Below the pieces are notes generated by a model. The model was given only the letters and a program-made list of their open reading frames with translations, did not search any database and was not told where the DNA came from. The position numbers and the translations under genes were made by a program. From assembly GCF_004136315.1 (NCBI RefSeq), contig NZ_CP029562.1:5231501-5295500 (forward strand): 64,000 nt of DNA. Reading direction: 5' to 3'. This stretch comes from Mesorhizobium sp. Pch-S (GTDB lineage Bacteria; Pseudomonadota; Alphaproteobacteria; Rhizobiales; Rhizobiaceae). Of this stretch, positions 17,158 through 25,626 are shown piece after piece (within the stretch, counting starts at the first letter, position 1; every line of letters begins with the position of its first letter).

Positions 17158-20007
17158 ATGAATCACGCCGAAAGGGTGGCCCTGTCCGAGCCGGTGGGCG
17201 ACGAGGTCCGCAAGACGACCTGCTACATGTGCGCATGCCGGTGCGGTATCAACGTGCACATCAAGGACGGCAAGATCCGCTACATCGAGGGCAATCGCGA
17301 CCATCCGGTCAACAAAGGCGTGCTTTGCGCCAAGGGCTCGGCCGGCATCATGCAGCACTACGCGCCGGCCAGGCTGCGCGCGCCCTTGAAACGGGTAGGG
17401 CCGCGCGGCTCGGGCAAGTTCGAGGAAATCAGCTGGGACGAGGCGCTCGGGATCGCCACCAATTGGCTGGATGGTGTTCGCCAGGACGACCCCAAGAAGC
17501 TTGCCTTCTTCACCGGACGGGACCAGTCGCAATCGCTGACCGGTTTCTGGGCCCAGCAGTTCGGCACGCCGAACTATGCCGCGCATGGCGGCTTCTGCTC
17601 GGTCAACATGGCGGCTGCCGGCATCATGACGATCGGTGGCGCTTTCTGGGAGTTCGGAGCACCGGACTGGGATCGCACCAAGCTGTTCGTGCTGTTCGGG
17701 GTCGCTGAGGACCACGATTCCAACCCGATCAAGATGGGCATAGCCAAGCTGAAGAAGAATGGTGCTCGCTTTGTTTCGGTCAACCCGGTGCGCACCGGCT
17801 ACTCGGCGGTTGCAGACAACTGGATCGGTATTCGTCCGGGCACGGATGGGCTGCTGATCCTCGCGATCGTGCATGAACTGCTCAAGGCGCGCCGGATCGA
17901 CGTCGACTATCTGGTGCGCTACTCCAACGCCACCTGGCTGGTGATCGACGCTCCGGGCACTGCGGAGCATGGCCTGTTTGCGCGCGACGGCGAGGGCAGG
18001 CCGCTCATCTTCGAGAGCGTGACCGAACAGGTCGTCGCGATCGGTGCCAAGGGAGCAAGGGCCGCACTCTCCGGTCGCGTGCAACTCGCGGATGGGCGCT
18101 TCGCGGTGCCGTCTTTTCAGCTGCTTGCGGAAAAATACCTCGACCCGAAATATGCGCCGGAAGCCGTTGCGATGGAAACCGGCATCGCGGCAGACACGAT
18201 CCGCGGGCTCGCAGCGGAAATCGCGCGCGTGGCCTTCGACGAGGCGATCACGATCGAGCAACCGTGGACGGACGTGCACGGGCAGACGCACGAAGGCTTT
18301 GTCGGGCGGCCGGTGTCATTCCATGCCATGCGCGGGCTCTCCGCGCACTCCAACGGCTTCCAGACGGCGCGGGCACTGCACATGCTGCAGGTGCTGATCG
18401 GAGCCGTCGATTGTCCCGGCGGCTTCCGTTTCGAGCCGCCATATCCGAAGCCGGTGTCGGCGCATCCGACACCGCACGGCCGGGCCGAGCACTTTGGGTC
18501 CAACAAGCCGCTTTCGGGGCCGCATCTCGGCTTTCCGCGCGGCCCCGAGGACCTCCTGGTCGATGCCGAGGGACGACCGGCGCGCATCGACAAGGCATTC
18601 TCGTGGGATTCGCCGTTTTCGGTGCACGGGCTGATGCACATGGTGATCGCCAACGCCCATGCCGGTGATCCGTACCCGGTGGATGTGCTGTTTCTCTATA
18701 TGGCCAACATGGCCTGGAATTCCTCCATGAACACGGCGGGCGTGATCCGCATGCTGGAGGACAAGGACCCGGCGACCGGCGAATACAAGATCCCGAAAAT
18801 CATCTATTCCGACGCCTATGCTTCCGAGATGGTCGCCTATGCCGACCTCGTCCTGCCCGACACGACCTATCTCGAACGCCACGACTGCATCTCGCTGCTC
18901 GATCGGCCGATTTCGGAACCTGATGCCGTGCAGGATGCCATCCGCTGGCCGGTGATCGAGCCGGACCGCAATGTACGCGGCTTCCAGAGCGTGCTGATCG
19001 ATCTTGGTGCGCGGTTGCGCCTGCCTGGCTTTGCCGACAATCACGGCAAGCCACTTTACAAGGATTACGCCGACTACATCGTCCGCCACGAACGCCGGCC
19101 GGGCATTGGCCCCTTGGCGGGTTTCCGCGGCCTGAAAGGCGATCGCATCGGGCGCGGTGCGACAAATCCGGAGCAATTGCAGCGCTATATCGAAAATGGC
19201 TCGTTCTTTTCCGCGCATATTCCGCTGGAAGCGCAGTTCTTCAAACACGCCAACCAAGCCTATCAGGACTTTGCCGTACGCATGGGCTTTTTCGATACGC
19301 CGCAACCGGTGACATTCCAGCTTTACCAGGAAGCGCTGCAGAAGTTCCGGCTGTCCGCGGAAGGCGTGCGCGAGCCGGTGGCCCCGGAAACGCACCGGCA
19401 GCGTATCCTTGATGTGTTCGACCCATTGCCCGATTGGTATCGGCCATTCGGCGAGGCGATGGTCGACAGCAGGGAGTTTCCTTATCACGCCATCACGCAG
19501 CGGCCGGCGGCGATGTACCATTCCTGGGGTTCGATGAACGCCTGGCTGAGGCAGATCCATACCGCCAACGCGCTCTACGTTCCGGGGGCGATCTGCGAGC
19601 AGTTGGAGCTCGTTGATGGCGACTGGGTCTGGCTGATCTCGCACCACAGCCGCATCAAGGTGCCGGTGGCGAGGATGGAGGCCGTCAACTCCTCGACGGT
19701 GTGGACCTGGAACGCCATCGGCAAGCGGGAAGGGGCGTGGGGGTTGGATCGCAATGTTCCGGAAGCGCAAAAATCCTTCCTGATGAATCACTTGATCCAC
19801 GAACTTCTACCGCCAAGGGAAGGCGGGCTCCGCTGGTCGAATTCCGATCCGATCACCGGGCAGGCTGCCTGGTACGATTTGAGGGTTCGTATCGAGAAAG
19901 CGGACAAGGGCGTCGTGAGCGAGCCGCATTTTCCGGGCATCGCCGAGCCGGACGGCGAGCAGCCGAGCCCGAAGGAGCTGCGCTACGGGCAGGAGTGGGC
20001 GCAATGA
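17158..20007 (+). CDS. soeA: Molybdopterin oxidoreductase large subunit, SoeA-like
   Basis: A 949-residue catalytic subunit of the DMSO reductase superfamily. An N-terminal [4Fe-4S] site is formed by Cys22-x2-Cys25-x3-Cys29-x27-Cys57. Cys147 in HGGFCSVNMA sits where the molybdenum ligand is expected. The C-terminal domain binds the bis-MGD cofactor. There is no Tat signal (MNHAERVALSEPV), so the enzyme should be cytoplasmic. This fits the quinone-linked sulfite dehydrogenase SoeABC, whose layout (SoeA about 950 residues, ferredoxin SoeB, DmsC-like anchor SoeC) is matched here. Polysulfide or thiosulfate reductase relatives remain possible. ATG 17158 follows GGAGGA. Confidence 0.82.
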   Translation: MNHAERVALSEPVGDEVRKTTCYMCACRCGINVHIKDGKIRYIEGNRDHPVNKGVLCAKGSAGIMQHYAPARLRAPLKRVGPRGSGKFEEISWDEALGIATNWLDGVRQDDPKKLAFFTGRDQSQSLTGFWAQQFGTPNYAAHGGFCSVNMAAAGIMTIGGAFWEFGAPDWDRTKLFVLFGVAEDHDSNPIKMGIAKLKKNGARFVSVNPVRTGYSAVADNWIGIRPGTDGLLILAIVHELLKARRIDVDYLVRYSNATWLVIDAPGTAEHGLFARDGEGRPLIFESVTEQVVAIGAKGARAALSGRVQLADGRFAVPSFQLLAEKYLDPKYAPEAVAMETGIAADTIRGLAAEIARVAFDEAITIEQPWTDVHGQTHEGFVGRPVSFHAMRGLSAHSNGFQTARALHMLQVLIGAVDCPGGFRFEPPYPKPVSAHPTPHGRAEHFGSNKPLSGPHLGFPRGPEDLLVDAEGRPARIDKAFSWDSPFSVHGLMHMVIANAHAGDPYPVDVLFLYMANMAWNSSMNTAGVIRMLEDKDPATGEYKIPKIIYSDAYASEMVAYADLVLPDTTYLERHDCISLLDRPISEPDAVQDAIRWPVIEPDRNVRGFQSVLIDLGARLRLPGFADNHGKPLYKDYADYIVRHERRPGIGPLAGFRGLKGDRIGRGATNPEQLQRYIENGSFFSAHIPLEAQFFKHANQAYQDFAVRMGFFDTPQPVTFQLYQEALQKFRLSAEGVREPVAPETHRQRILDVFDPLPDWYRPFGEAMVDSREFPYHAITQRPAAMYHSWGSMNAWLRQIHTANALYVPGAICEQLELVDGDWVWLISHHSRIKVPVARMEAVNSSTVWTWNAIGKREGAWGLDRNVPEAQKSFLMNHLIHELLPPREGGLRWSNSDPITGQAAWYDLRVRIEKADKGVVSEPHFPGIAEPDGEQPSPKELRYGQEWAQ

Positions 20008-20768
20008 CCAGCTTGCCGGCACCAACTGCCAAGAAGCTCGGTCTCGTCATCGACCTCGACGTCTGCGTCGGCTGCCATGCCTGCGTGGTGAACTGCAAGG
20101 AATGGAACACCGGGGGCTATGGCGCTGCCCTGTCGGACCAGGAGCCTTATGGTGCCGATGTTTCAGGCGCCTGGCTGAACCGTGTGCATTCCTTCGAGGT
20201 AGTGCCGGAAGGCGGCGAGATCGTTGGTGAGGCGGGTGATGCGCGCATCGTGCACTTCCCGAAGTCCTGCCTGCATTGCGAAGACGCACCCTGTGTAACC
20301 GTGTGCCCGACCGGCGCCTCCTACAAGCGCGCCGAGGACGGGATTGTGCTGGTCGATGAGGAGAAGTGCATCGGCTGCGGTCTCTGCGCCTGGTCGTGTC
20401 CTTATGGCGCGCGCGAGATGGATCTGGCCGCCGGTGTAATGAAGAAATGCACGCTGTGCATCGACCGCATCTACAACGAGACCATGGAGGAAGTGGACCG
20501 GCAGCCGGCCTGCGTGCGTACCTGCCCGGCCAACGCCCGCCATTTTGGCGATCTCGGCGATCCGTCCTCCACCGTTTCGATCATGGTTGCCGAGCGTGGT
20601 GGTATCGATCTGATGCCGGAGCAGGGGACGCGTCCAGTGAACAAATATCTGCCGCCCCGGCCAAGGAAGCCGCTGGCTGCGAGCGCCGGCCAGATGGCGA
20701 GAGGCGAGGACACCAGTGGAGCTACCGGCTTCTTTGCCTGGCTCGACGGCATGTTGGACCGTATCTGA
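20004..20768 (+). CDS. soeB: Four-cluster ferredoxin subunit, SoeB/DmsB-like
   Basis: A 254-residue iron-sulfur subunit with four cysteine groups for four [4Fe-4S] clusters: CVGCHACVVNC (residues 21-31), CLHCEDAPCVTVCP, CIGCGLCAWSCP, and CTLC with the distant CVRTCP. It carries electrons between the molybdenum subunit and the membrane anchor. The insert between the first and second groups is as in SoeB/DmsB proteins. ATG 20004 overlaps the stop of the large subunit as ATGA, so the subunits are translationally coupled. Confidence 0.9.
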   Translation: MTSLPAPTAKKLGLVIDLDVCVGCHACVVNCKEWNTGGYGAALSDQEPYGADVSGAWLNRVHSFEVVPEGGEIVGEAGDARIVHFPKSCLHCEDAPCVTVCPTGASYKRAEDGIVLVDEEKCIGCGLCAWSCPYGAREMDLAAGVMKKCTLCIDRIYNETMEEVDRQPACVRTCPANARHFGDLGDPSSTVSIMVAERGGIDLMPEQGTRPVNKYLPPRPRKPLAASAGQMARGEDTSGATGFFAWLDGMLDRI

Positions 20769-20771
20769 TTC

Positions 20772-21707
20772 ATGCATCCGGCTGCCTCCATCATCGCCTT
20801 CACCGTGCTGTCCGGCCTCGGCTACGGACTGGCCGCGGTTCTGGGGCTCGGATTGTTGGATCCGGCAGCAATCGCCACCAAGGCCGCCCACATTTTGGCG
20901 CTGGGCCTGATCGCGGGCGGGCTGCTGTCCTCGACGCTGCATCTCGGCAACCCGCAACGCGCCTGGCGGGCGTTCTCGCAATGGCGTTCGAGCTGGCTCT
21001 CGCGTGAAGGCGTGCTGTCAGTCCTGGCGTTCGTGCCATTGACCGTGTCGGCCTGGCTCTGTGTCATCGAGGGGCGTTACCTGGCGCCAATTGGCCTCGC
21101 CGGGTCCGTGTTGTCGCTTGCGACGGTTTTCTGCACCTCGATGATCTATGCGTCGCTGAAATCGGTGCAGGCCTGGCACACGCGGCTGACGACCGCCTGC
21201 TATCTGCTGTTCGCTGCGGCTGGAGGGGCACTGTTGGGCAGCGCCTTGGGCATCGCGGGAGGTGGATCAGCGGGCCTGCTGCTGCTCCTGGCGCTGGTTT
21301 TGCTGGTTGCGGCCTGGGCGACGAAGATTGCCTGGTTGCGCCATCTCGACAGCCTTCAACCCTTATCGACGCCGGAAAGCGCAACAGGCCTCGGCGCTAT
21401 CGGTCGCGTTCGGCTGTTCGAGCGGCCGCATGTCACCGAGAATTACCTGACCGCCGAGATGGGCTTTCGTGTCGTGCGCAAACACGCCGCCAAGCTGCGC
21501 AGGCTCGCCCTGCTATTGGGCGGATTACTGCCGGGAGCCCTGATTTTCCTGGTGCTGGCTGCGCTCATGGCCGGAGCGGAAGCTGGTGTCGCGGCGCTCC
21601 TGGCCTTGGTGGTCGCTATGTTCAGCCATGGTGTCGGGATGCTGACCGAACGGTGGCTGTTCTTTGCTGAAGCGCGTCATACGGTGATGAATTATTACGG
21701 CGGTTAG
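20772..21707 (+). CDS. soeC: DmsC-family membrane anchor, SoeC-like
   Basis: A 311-residue membrane protein with about eight transmembrane helices, starting MHPAASIIAFTVLSGLGYGLAAVLGLG as in DmsC/SoeC anchors. The loop LHLGNPQRAWRAFSQWRSSWLSREG is characteristic of the family and probably lies near the quinone site. It starts 3 bases after the ferredoxin subunit. It would anchor the complex to the inner membrane and pass electrons to, or take them from, the quinone pool. Confidence 0.9.
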   Translation: MHPAASIIAFTVLSGLGYGLAAVLGLGLLDPAAIATKAAHILALGLIAGGLLSSTLHLGNPQRAWRAFSQWRSSWLSREGVLSVLAFVPLTVSAWLCVIEGRYLAPIGLAGSVLSLATVFCTSMIYASLKSVQAWHTRLTTACYLLFAAAGGALLGSALGIAGGGSAGLLLLLALVLLVAAWATKIAWLRHLDSLQPLSTPESATGLGAIGRVRLFERPHVTENYLTAEMGFRVVRKHAAKLRRLALLLGGLLPGALIFLVLAALMAGAEAGVAALLALVVAMFSHGVGMLTERWLFFAEARHTVMNYYGG

Positions 21708-21765
21708 GGTCTTGGCGCGCGATTCGACAATGCCTGCAACAGACGACTTGCGGGTGCCCGTTCGC

Positions 21766-21933
21766 TTAGCTGCCGGCGACCGCCGGCTTTGCCAGCTTTT
21801 TCTTGCGCACGCTGCGCAGACGTTTGGCCAACCGCCGCAAAGCTGCGAATTTCTCACCCGGCTTTGCCGGTTGCTGGCCGCCCCACGGCGTCCATAACGC
21901 CGTGTCCTTTTTCCTTGTCTGTTCGTCCGTCAT
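21766..21933 (-). CDS. Small basic hypothetical protein
   Basis: An ATG-started frame of 55 codons that I read directly from the reverse strand. The product has a polar N-terminus (MTDEQTRKKDTALWTPWGGQ) and a very basic C-terminal half (ALRRLAKRLRSVRKKKLAKPA). That half would be nucleic-acid or membrane binding if made. I do not recognise it. The ribosome binding site is weak (GCAGGGCG), and there is no neighbouring gene in the same orientation within 200 bases upstream. A chance frame cannot be excluded. Confidence 0.4.
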   Translation of the reverse strand: MTDEQTRKKDTALWTPWGGQQPAKPGEKFAALRRLAKRLRSVRKKKLAKPAVAGS

Positions 21934-22060
21934 CGCCCTGCCGCCCTGCTATGACCGCACTGTCGATTACAAAAGTTAATGATCAAGTGTGGCAGAAGTT
22001 GCGAGTTTAAGCGATCCCTGTCCGCAATGCGTGTCACATTCGCGCGAGGATTTCGCTGCC

Positions 22061-22163
22061 AGAGCGTTTCCGTTTTTCACGGAACCGCGGAAACGCTCGA
22101 AGTTTTTGTTTTCAGCGCATTTTTGTGACGCCAAGTGATTCCACTTGGCTGCAAAATGCTCTA
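22061..22163. repeat. TAGAGC-type palindromic repeat, copy 1
   Basis: Modules seen: GAGCGTTTCCG...CGGAAACGCTC (near 22062-22098), a T-rich linker TTTTTGTTTT, and CCAAGTGATTCCACTTGG (22131-22148) running to GCAAAATGCTCTA. On the minus strand it begins TAGAGC, and that TAG is the stop codon of lpxXL. Confidence 0.8.
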
Positions 22164-23117
22164 GCGGGTGCGGCCCCGGATCTGCCAACGTTTGTGGAAC
22201 CACATCCACTGCCCGGGATCCTGACGCACCCAGCCCTCGACAGTGTCGTTCATCAGCTGGACCATCGCGGCCACATCCAACTGACCAGCGTCGCTGCGTG
22301 GCAATTCGAGCTTGTCACACAGCGTCAGCCGAAAACGATTGCCGGGCAGGCGCACGGAAAAGACGGGATAGACGTCGCAGTCGAACTGACGCGCCAGTTT
22401 CGGCACCAGCGGGCTGGTCTGGCATGGCTGGCCAAAGAAGGTGGACAGAACGCCGTTGGTGAACTTCTGGTCGACGAGGGCGCCGACGTTGCCGCCGCGC
22501 TCCAGCACCTGCGCCATGGCGAAAGAGACGCCGTTCTTGGAGGCGAGCAGTTCCCCCATCGTCGCAGCGCGCGTCCGGAAGATGTATTCGGCAAGGTAGG
22601 GGTTGTTCGGGGCCCGAAACAGCGCCGAAACCGACAGGTCGAAGGTGGCAGCCGCTACCGGCAGCAGCTCGAAATTGCCCATATGCGCGGTGAAGAAGAT
22701 GTGCGGTCTCTTCTCGTCGCGGATCTTCAGGAACAGTTCCTTGCCGACCACCTCGACGCGGCCAGGTGTCTCGGCATCCGGGTCATAGTCGAACAGCTGC
22801 TCCAGGAAGACATATTCGCCTGCCAGCCGTCCCATATTGCCCCACATATCGGAGGCGATCTTTTCGATCTCTGCGTCGCTCTTGTCGGGATAGGCGTTCT
22901 TGAGATTGGCAATGGCGACACGGTGGCGTCCGACCTTCGGGCCGATCGTGCGCGCCGCGCGATCGATGAAATTGAGGGCGAGATCCGGCGGCAGCATGCG
23001 CATGACAGCGAGGATCGCCATCGCGACGCGCGCAGTGATCCAGTACTCCGCAACCTTCAGGCCGCGTAGCGTCTTGTAGACAAGAGGGCGCAACATGGGT
23101 TCGCGCGCGTCGGCCAT
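22161..23117 (-). CDS. lpxXL: Lipid A long-chain acyltransferase LpxXL
   Basis: A 318-residue inner membrane acyltransferase of the LpxL/HtrB family. After an N-terminal membrane segment it has the HX4E catalytic motif in FTAHMGNFELLPVA and a conserved RAPNNPYL block. Its place at the end of the acpXL cluster identifies it as LpxXL, which transfers the C28-type hydroxy-fatty acid from AcpXL to the lipid A precursor. The ATG overlaps the dehydrogenase stop as TGATG. Its own TAG stop is provided by an intergenic repeat. Confidence 0.92.
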   Translation of the reverse strand: MADAREPMLRPLVYKTLRGLKVAEYWITARVAMAILAVMRMLPPDLALNFIDRAARTIGPKVGRHRVAIANLKNAYPDKSDAEIEKIASDMWGNMGRLAGEYVFLEQLFDYDPDAETPGRVEVVGKELFLKIRDEKRPHIFFTAHMGNFELLPVAAATFDLSVSALFRAPNNPYLAEYIFRTRAATMGELLASKNGVSFAMAQVLERGGNVGALVDQKFTNGVLSTFFGQPCQTSPLVPKLARQFDCDVYPVFSVRLPGNRFRLTLCDKLELPRSDAGQLDVAAMVQLMNDTVEGWVRQDPGQWMWFHKRWQIRGRTR

Positions 23118-24145
23118 CAGCCTACGCGCAGGATGATCTTGCCGAAAACGTCGCGGCCTTCCATGCGTTTCAACGCAGCGTCGATGCCGTCGAAATCGAC
23201 CTCGGTGTCGATGACAGGTGAAACGAGGCCGGCAGCCATCTTCTGCATGGAGTTCGCCATGTTCTCCATGCGGCAGCCAAAAGAACCAAGCAGCTTCAAC
23301 TGCTGCTGGAACAGCATCATCAGGTTCACTTCGGTCGAAACGCCAGAGGTCGAGCCGCAGGTGACCAGACGGCCACCGCGCTTCAAGGAAAACATCGAGC
23401 CGGCCCAGGTGTCCTTGCCGACATGTTCGAAGACGACGTCAACGCCCTTCTTCCTGGTGATCTTGCGCACCGCGCCTTCGAAACGATCTTCGCGATAGTT
23501 GATGACGTGATCGGCGCCCAGCGCCCTGGCCTTTTCGATCTTGTCGTTGGAGCCGACCGTGGTGATGACGGTGCAGCCGATTTTCTTCGCAAGCTGGATG
23601 GCAGCAGAGCCGATGCCGGAGCCGCCGGCATGGACCAGGATCGTTTCACCGGGTTCCAGTCTGGCGTTGTCGAACAGCATGTGCTCGACCGTGCCGAAGG
23701 TGACCGGTGCAACGGCAGCGCCAACTGCATCAACGCCGGGAGGGGCCGGAACCAGCAGCCGGGCGGGGAGGTTGATCTTTTCCTGCGCGAAGCCGTCGAG
23801 ATGGAAGCCGTGCACACCGCCGACATGTTCGCACAGATTGTCGCGCTTCTCGCGGCAGGCGCGACACAGCCCGCAGGTGCGGGCGCCATAGATCGAGACA
23901 AGCTGGCCCGGAACCAGGTTGGAGACGCCTGGACCGATCGCCTCGACCTCTCCGGATGCCTCCGCGCCGACCGTCAGCGGCAGCTTGCGTTTGGCGAAGG
24001 CCATGCCCCGCCAGCCCCACACGTCGATGTGGTTCAACGCCACGGCCTTGATGCGCAGCGTCACCTCACCGATGGCAGGTGGCGGAGGAGGAGCGACGTC
24101 GACCAGTTCGAGCCGGCGATCCTCGATGAGTTGCAGTGCGCGCAT
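23117..24145 (-). CDS. Zinc-type medium-chain dehydrogenase of the lipid A long-chain acyl cluster
   Basis: A 342-residue medium-chain dehydrogenase/reductase. Seen: GroES-like N-terminal domain, structural zinc motif CGLCRACREKRDNLC, and the Rossmann motif VHAGGSGIGSAAIQLAKKIG. In rhizobial clusters this gene is known as adh2XL and is thought to supply the enoyl-ACP reduction step during elongation of the very-long-chain fatty acid; the exact reaction is inference. It lies between fabF1XL and lpxXL in one operon. Confidence 0.88.
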   Translation of the reverse strand: MRALQLIEDRRLELVDVAPPPPPAIGEVTLRIKAVALNHIDVWGWRGMAFAKRKLPLTVGAEASGEVEAIGPGVSNLVPGQLVSIYGARTCGLCRACREKRDNLCEHVGGVHGFHLDGFAQEKINLPARLLVPAPPGVDAVGAAVAPVTFGTVEHMLFDNARLEPGETILVHAGGSGIGSAAIQLAKKIGCTVITTVGSNDKIEKARALGADHVINYREDRFEGAVRKITRKKGVDVVFEHVGKDTWAGSMFSLKRGGRLVTCGSTSGVSTEVNLMMLFQQQLKLLGSFGCRMENMANSMQKMAAGLVSPVIDTEVDFDGIDAALKRMEGRDVFGKIILRVG

Positions 24146-24169
24146 ATGATCTCGCGTCCAGTTCGTTTT

Positions 24170-24235
24170 GCAGCAGGGCAGTAAGGGAATAGGGCAACAA
24201 GGCAGCGACTGCCTATTCCCTCAATGCCCTGCTGC
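24170..24235. repeat. Long imperfect inverted repeat inside the lipid A operon
   Basis: The arm at 24170-24193 pairs with 24212-24235 in 22 of 24 positions, with an 18-base loop. It separates fabF1XL from the dehydrogenase gene within the operon, so it would form a stable hairpin in the transcript. Confidence 0.7.
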
Positions 24236-24251
24236 CTACGTTCAGGGCGCC

Positions 24252-25523
24252 TTAAACGGGTTCCCGTGCCATGACAAGGCAGGTATTCTGGCCGCCGAAG
24301 CCGAAGGAGTTCGACAGAACCGTGCCAACCTTGGCCTCGCGCTTCCTGTTCGGCACGACATCCAGCGCAATCGCCGGATCGGGATTGTCGTAATTGATGG
24401 TGGGCGGAATGACGCCTTCGCGCATGGTCATCAGCGAGAAGGCGGCCTCGATCGCGCCGGCAGCGGACAATGTGTGACCGATCATCGATTTGTTGGACGA
24501 GATCGGAATCTGGCTGATGCGTTCGCCGAACACCGTCGACAGCGACAGATGCTCCATCTTGTCGTTCTCCGGCGTCGAGGTTCCGTGCGCATTGATGTAG
24601 TCGATCTCATCCTCGGAAAGGCCGGCATCGGCGAGCGCAGCCTTGACTGCGGCAATCGCCGGCGAGCCGTCCGGCTTGGACCGGGTGCGGTGGAAATCAT
24701 CGGCCTTTTCGCCACAGCCGCGCAGGATGCCGAGCACGGTGGCGCCACGCGCCAGCGCGCTTTCCAGCGATTCCAGCACGAGTGCGGCCGAACCTTCAGC
24801 CAGGACAAAGCCGTCACGATCCTTGGAGAAAGGCTTCGAGGCCTTTTCAGGAACCTCGTTGGACGTGGAGAGTGCCGATAGAAGCGAGAAGCGGATCAGC
24901 GCTTCAGCCGTTGCCGAGCCATCCGCGCCAACCGATAGTGCCCGATCACATTCGCCGCGGCGGATCGCTTCGACGCCGAGTTGGATGGCGGTTGCACCGG
25001 AAGCGCAGGCGGTGGACAGCGTGATCGGCAAACCCGTGGTGCCGAAAGCATCGGACAGGCGGTCGGCAATGGTGCCGAACTGCGCCGAATCGAACATGTC
25101 CGACGAATTCAGCCCGCGCGCCACTTCGAGAATGCGGTCGGAAGCATCCGGCTGGTCGCCACCCTTGTAGAGGGCCAAGCGGTCGTGCCAGTCGAGCTCG
25201 ACGGGTGGTGAGGCGAGGAAGAGCGGACCGCCAAAATTCTCCGGGTCGATGCCGGCTTCGGCGACCGCTTCGCGTGCCGCGGTTTCTGCCAGCTCATAGG
25301 TGAGGGCGCTTGCACCCTTGCTGCTCGACGGCAGGAAATCGACCATACCCGAGATGCGGGTGTTCAACTGGTCGATGGGAAAGCGGGTGATCGGATGGAT
25401 ACCGGACTTTCCGGCAGTGAGCGCTGCCCAATTGTCGGCCTTGCCGACGCCCAAAGAGGTGACGACGCCGATCCCGGTGACTGCAACGACCGGCCTGCCC
25501 AGATGATCCTTCAGCTTTGCCAT
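24252..25523 (-). CDS. fabF1XL: Beta-ketoacyl-ACP synthase, FabF1XL
   Basis: A 423-residue condensing enzyme of the KAS II type, dedicated to elongating the lipid A long chain on AcpXL. All catalytic residues are visible: Cys in TACASGATAIQLG, His in INAHGTSTPENDKME, and His in NKSMIGHTLSAAGAIEA. The C-terminal SNSFGFGGQNTCLVM is the KAS signature. It lies directly downstream of fabF2XL in the same operon, with a repeat element filling the gap between them. Confidence 0.93.
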   Translation of the reverse strand: MAKLKDHLGRPVVAVTGIGVVTSLGVGKADNWAALTAGKSGIHPITRFPIDQLNTRISGMVDFLPSSSKGASALTYELAETAAREAVAEAGIDPENFGGPLFLASPPVELDWHDRLALYKGGDQPDASDRILEVARGLNSSDMFDSAQFGTIADRLSDAFGTTGLPITLSTACASGATAIQLGVEAIRRGECDRALSVGADGSATAEALIRFSLLSALSTSNEVPEKASKPFSKDRDGFVLAEGSAALVLESLESALARGATVLGILRGCGEKADDFHRTRSKPDGSPAIAAVKAALADAGLSEDEIDYINAHGTSTPENDKMEHLSLSTVFGERISQIPISSNKSMIGHTLSAAGAIEAAFSLMTMREGVIPPTINYDNPDPAIALDVVPNRKREAKVGTVLSNSFGFGGQNTCLVMAREPV

Positions 25524-25540
25524 GCCTCAATCCTTGACCC

Positions 25541-25592
25541 TAGAGCAATCCAGCAAAAGTGCGTAGCGGTTTTGCGTCCGGGATTGCGTAAA
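25541..25592. repeat. TAGAGC-type palindromic repeat, copy 2
   Basis: TAGAGCAATCC...GGATTGCGTA, with the internal AAAAGTGCGTAGCGGTTTTGCG block shared with the copy near 62.1 kb. It sits inside the operon, 18 bases upstream of the fabF1XL start. Confidence 0.8.
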
Positions 25593-25626
25593 CACACCCT
25601 GCCGTCTTGCGGCCGGCGCGCACTGC

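Noticed and set aside
17158..21707. Naming the molybdoenzyme DmsABC (DMSO reductase)
   Set aside because: The large subunit has no Tat signal and shows Cys rather than Ser at the likely molybdenum ligand position, which fits SoeABC or polysulfide-type enzymes better.
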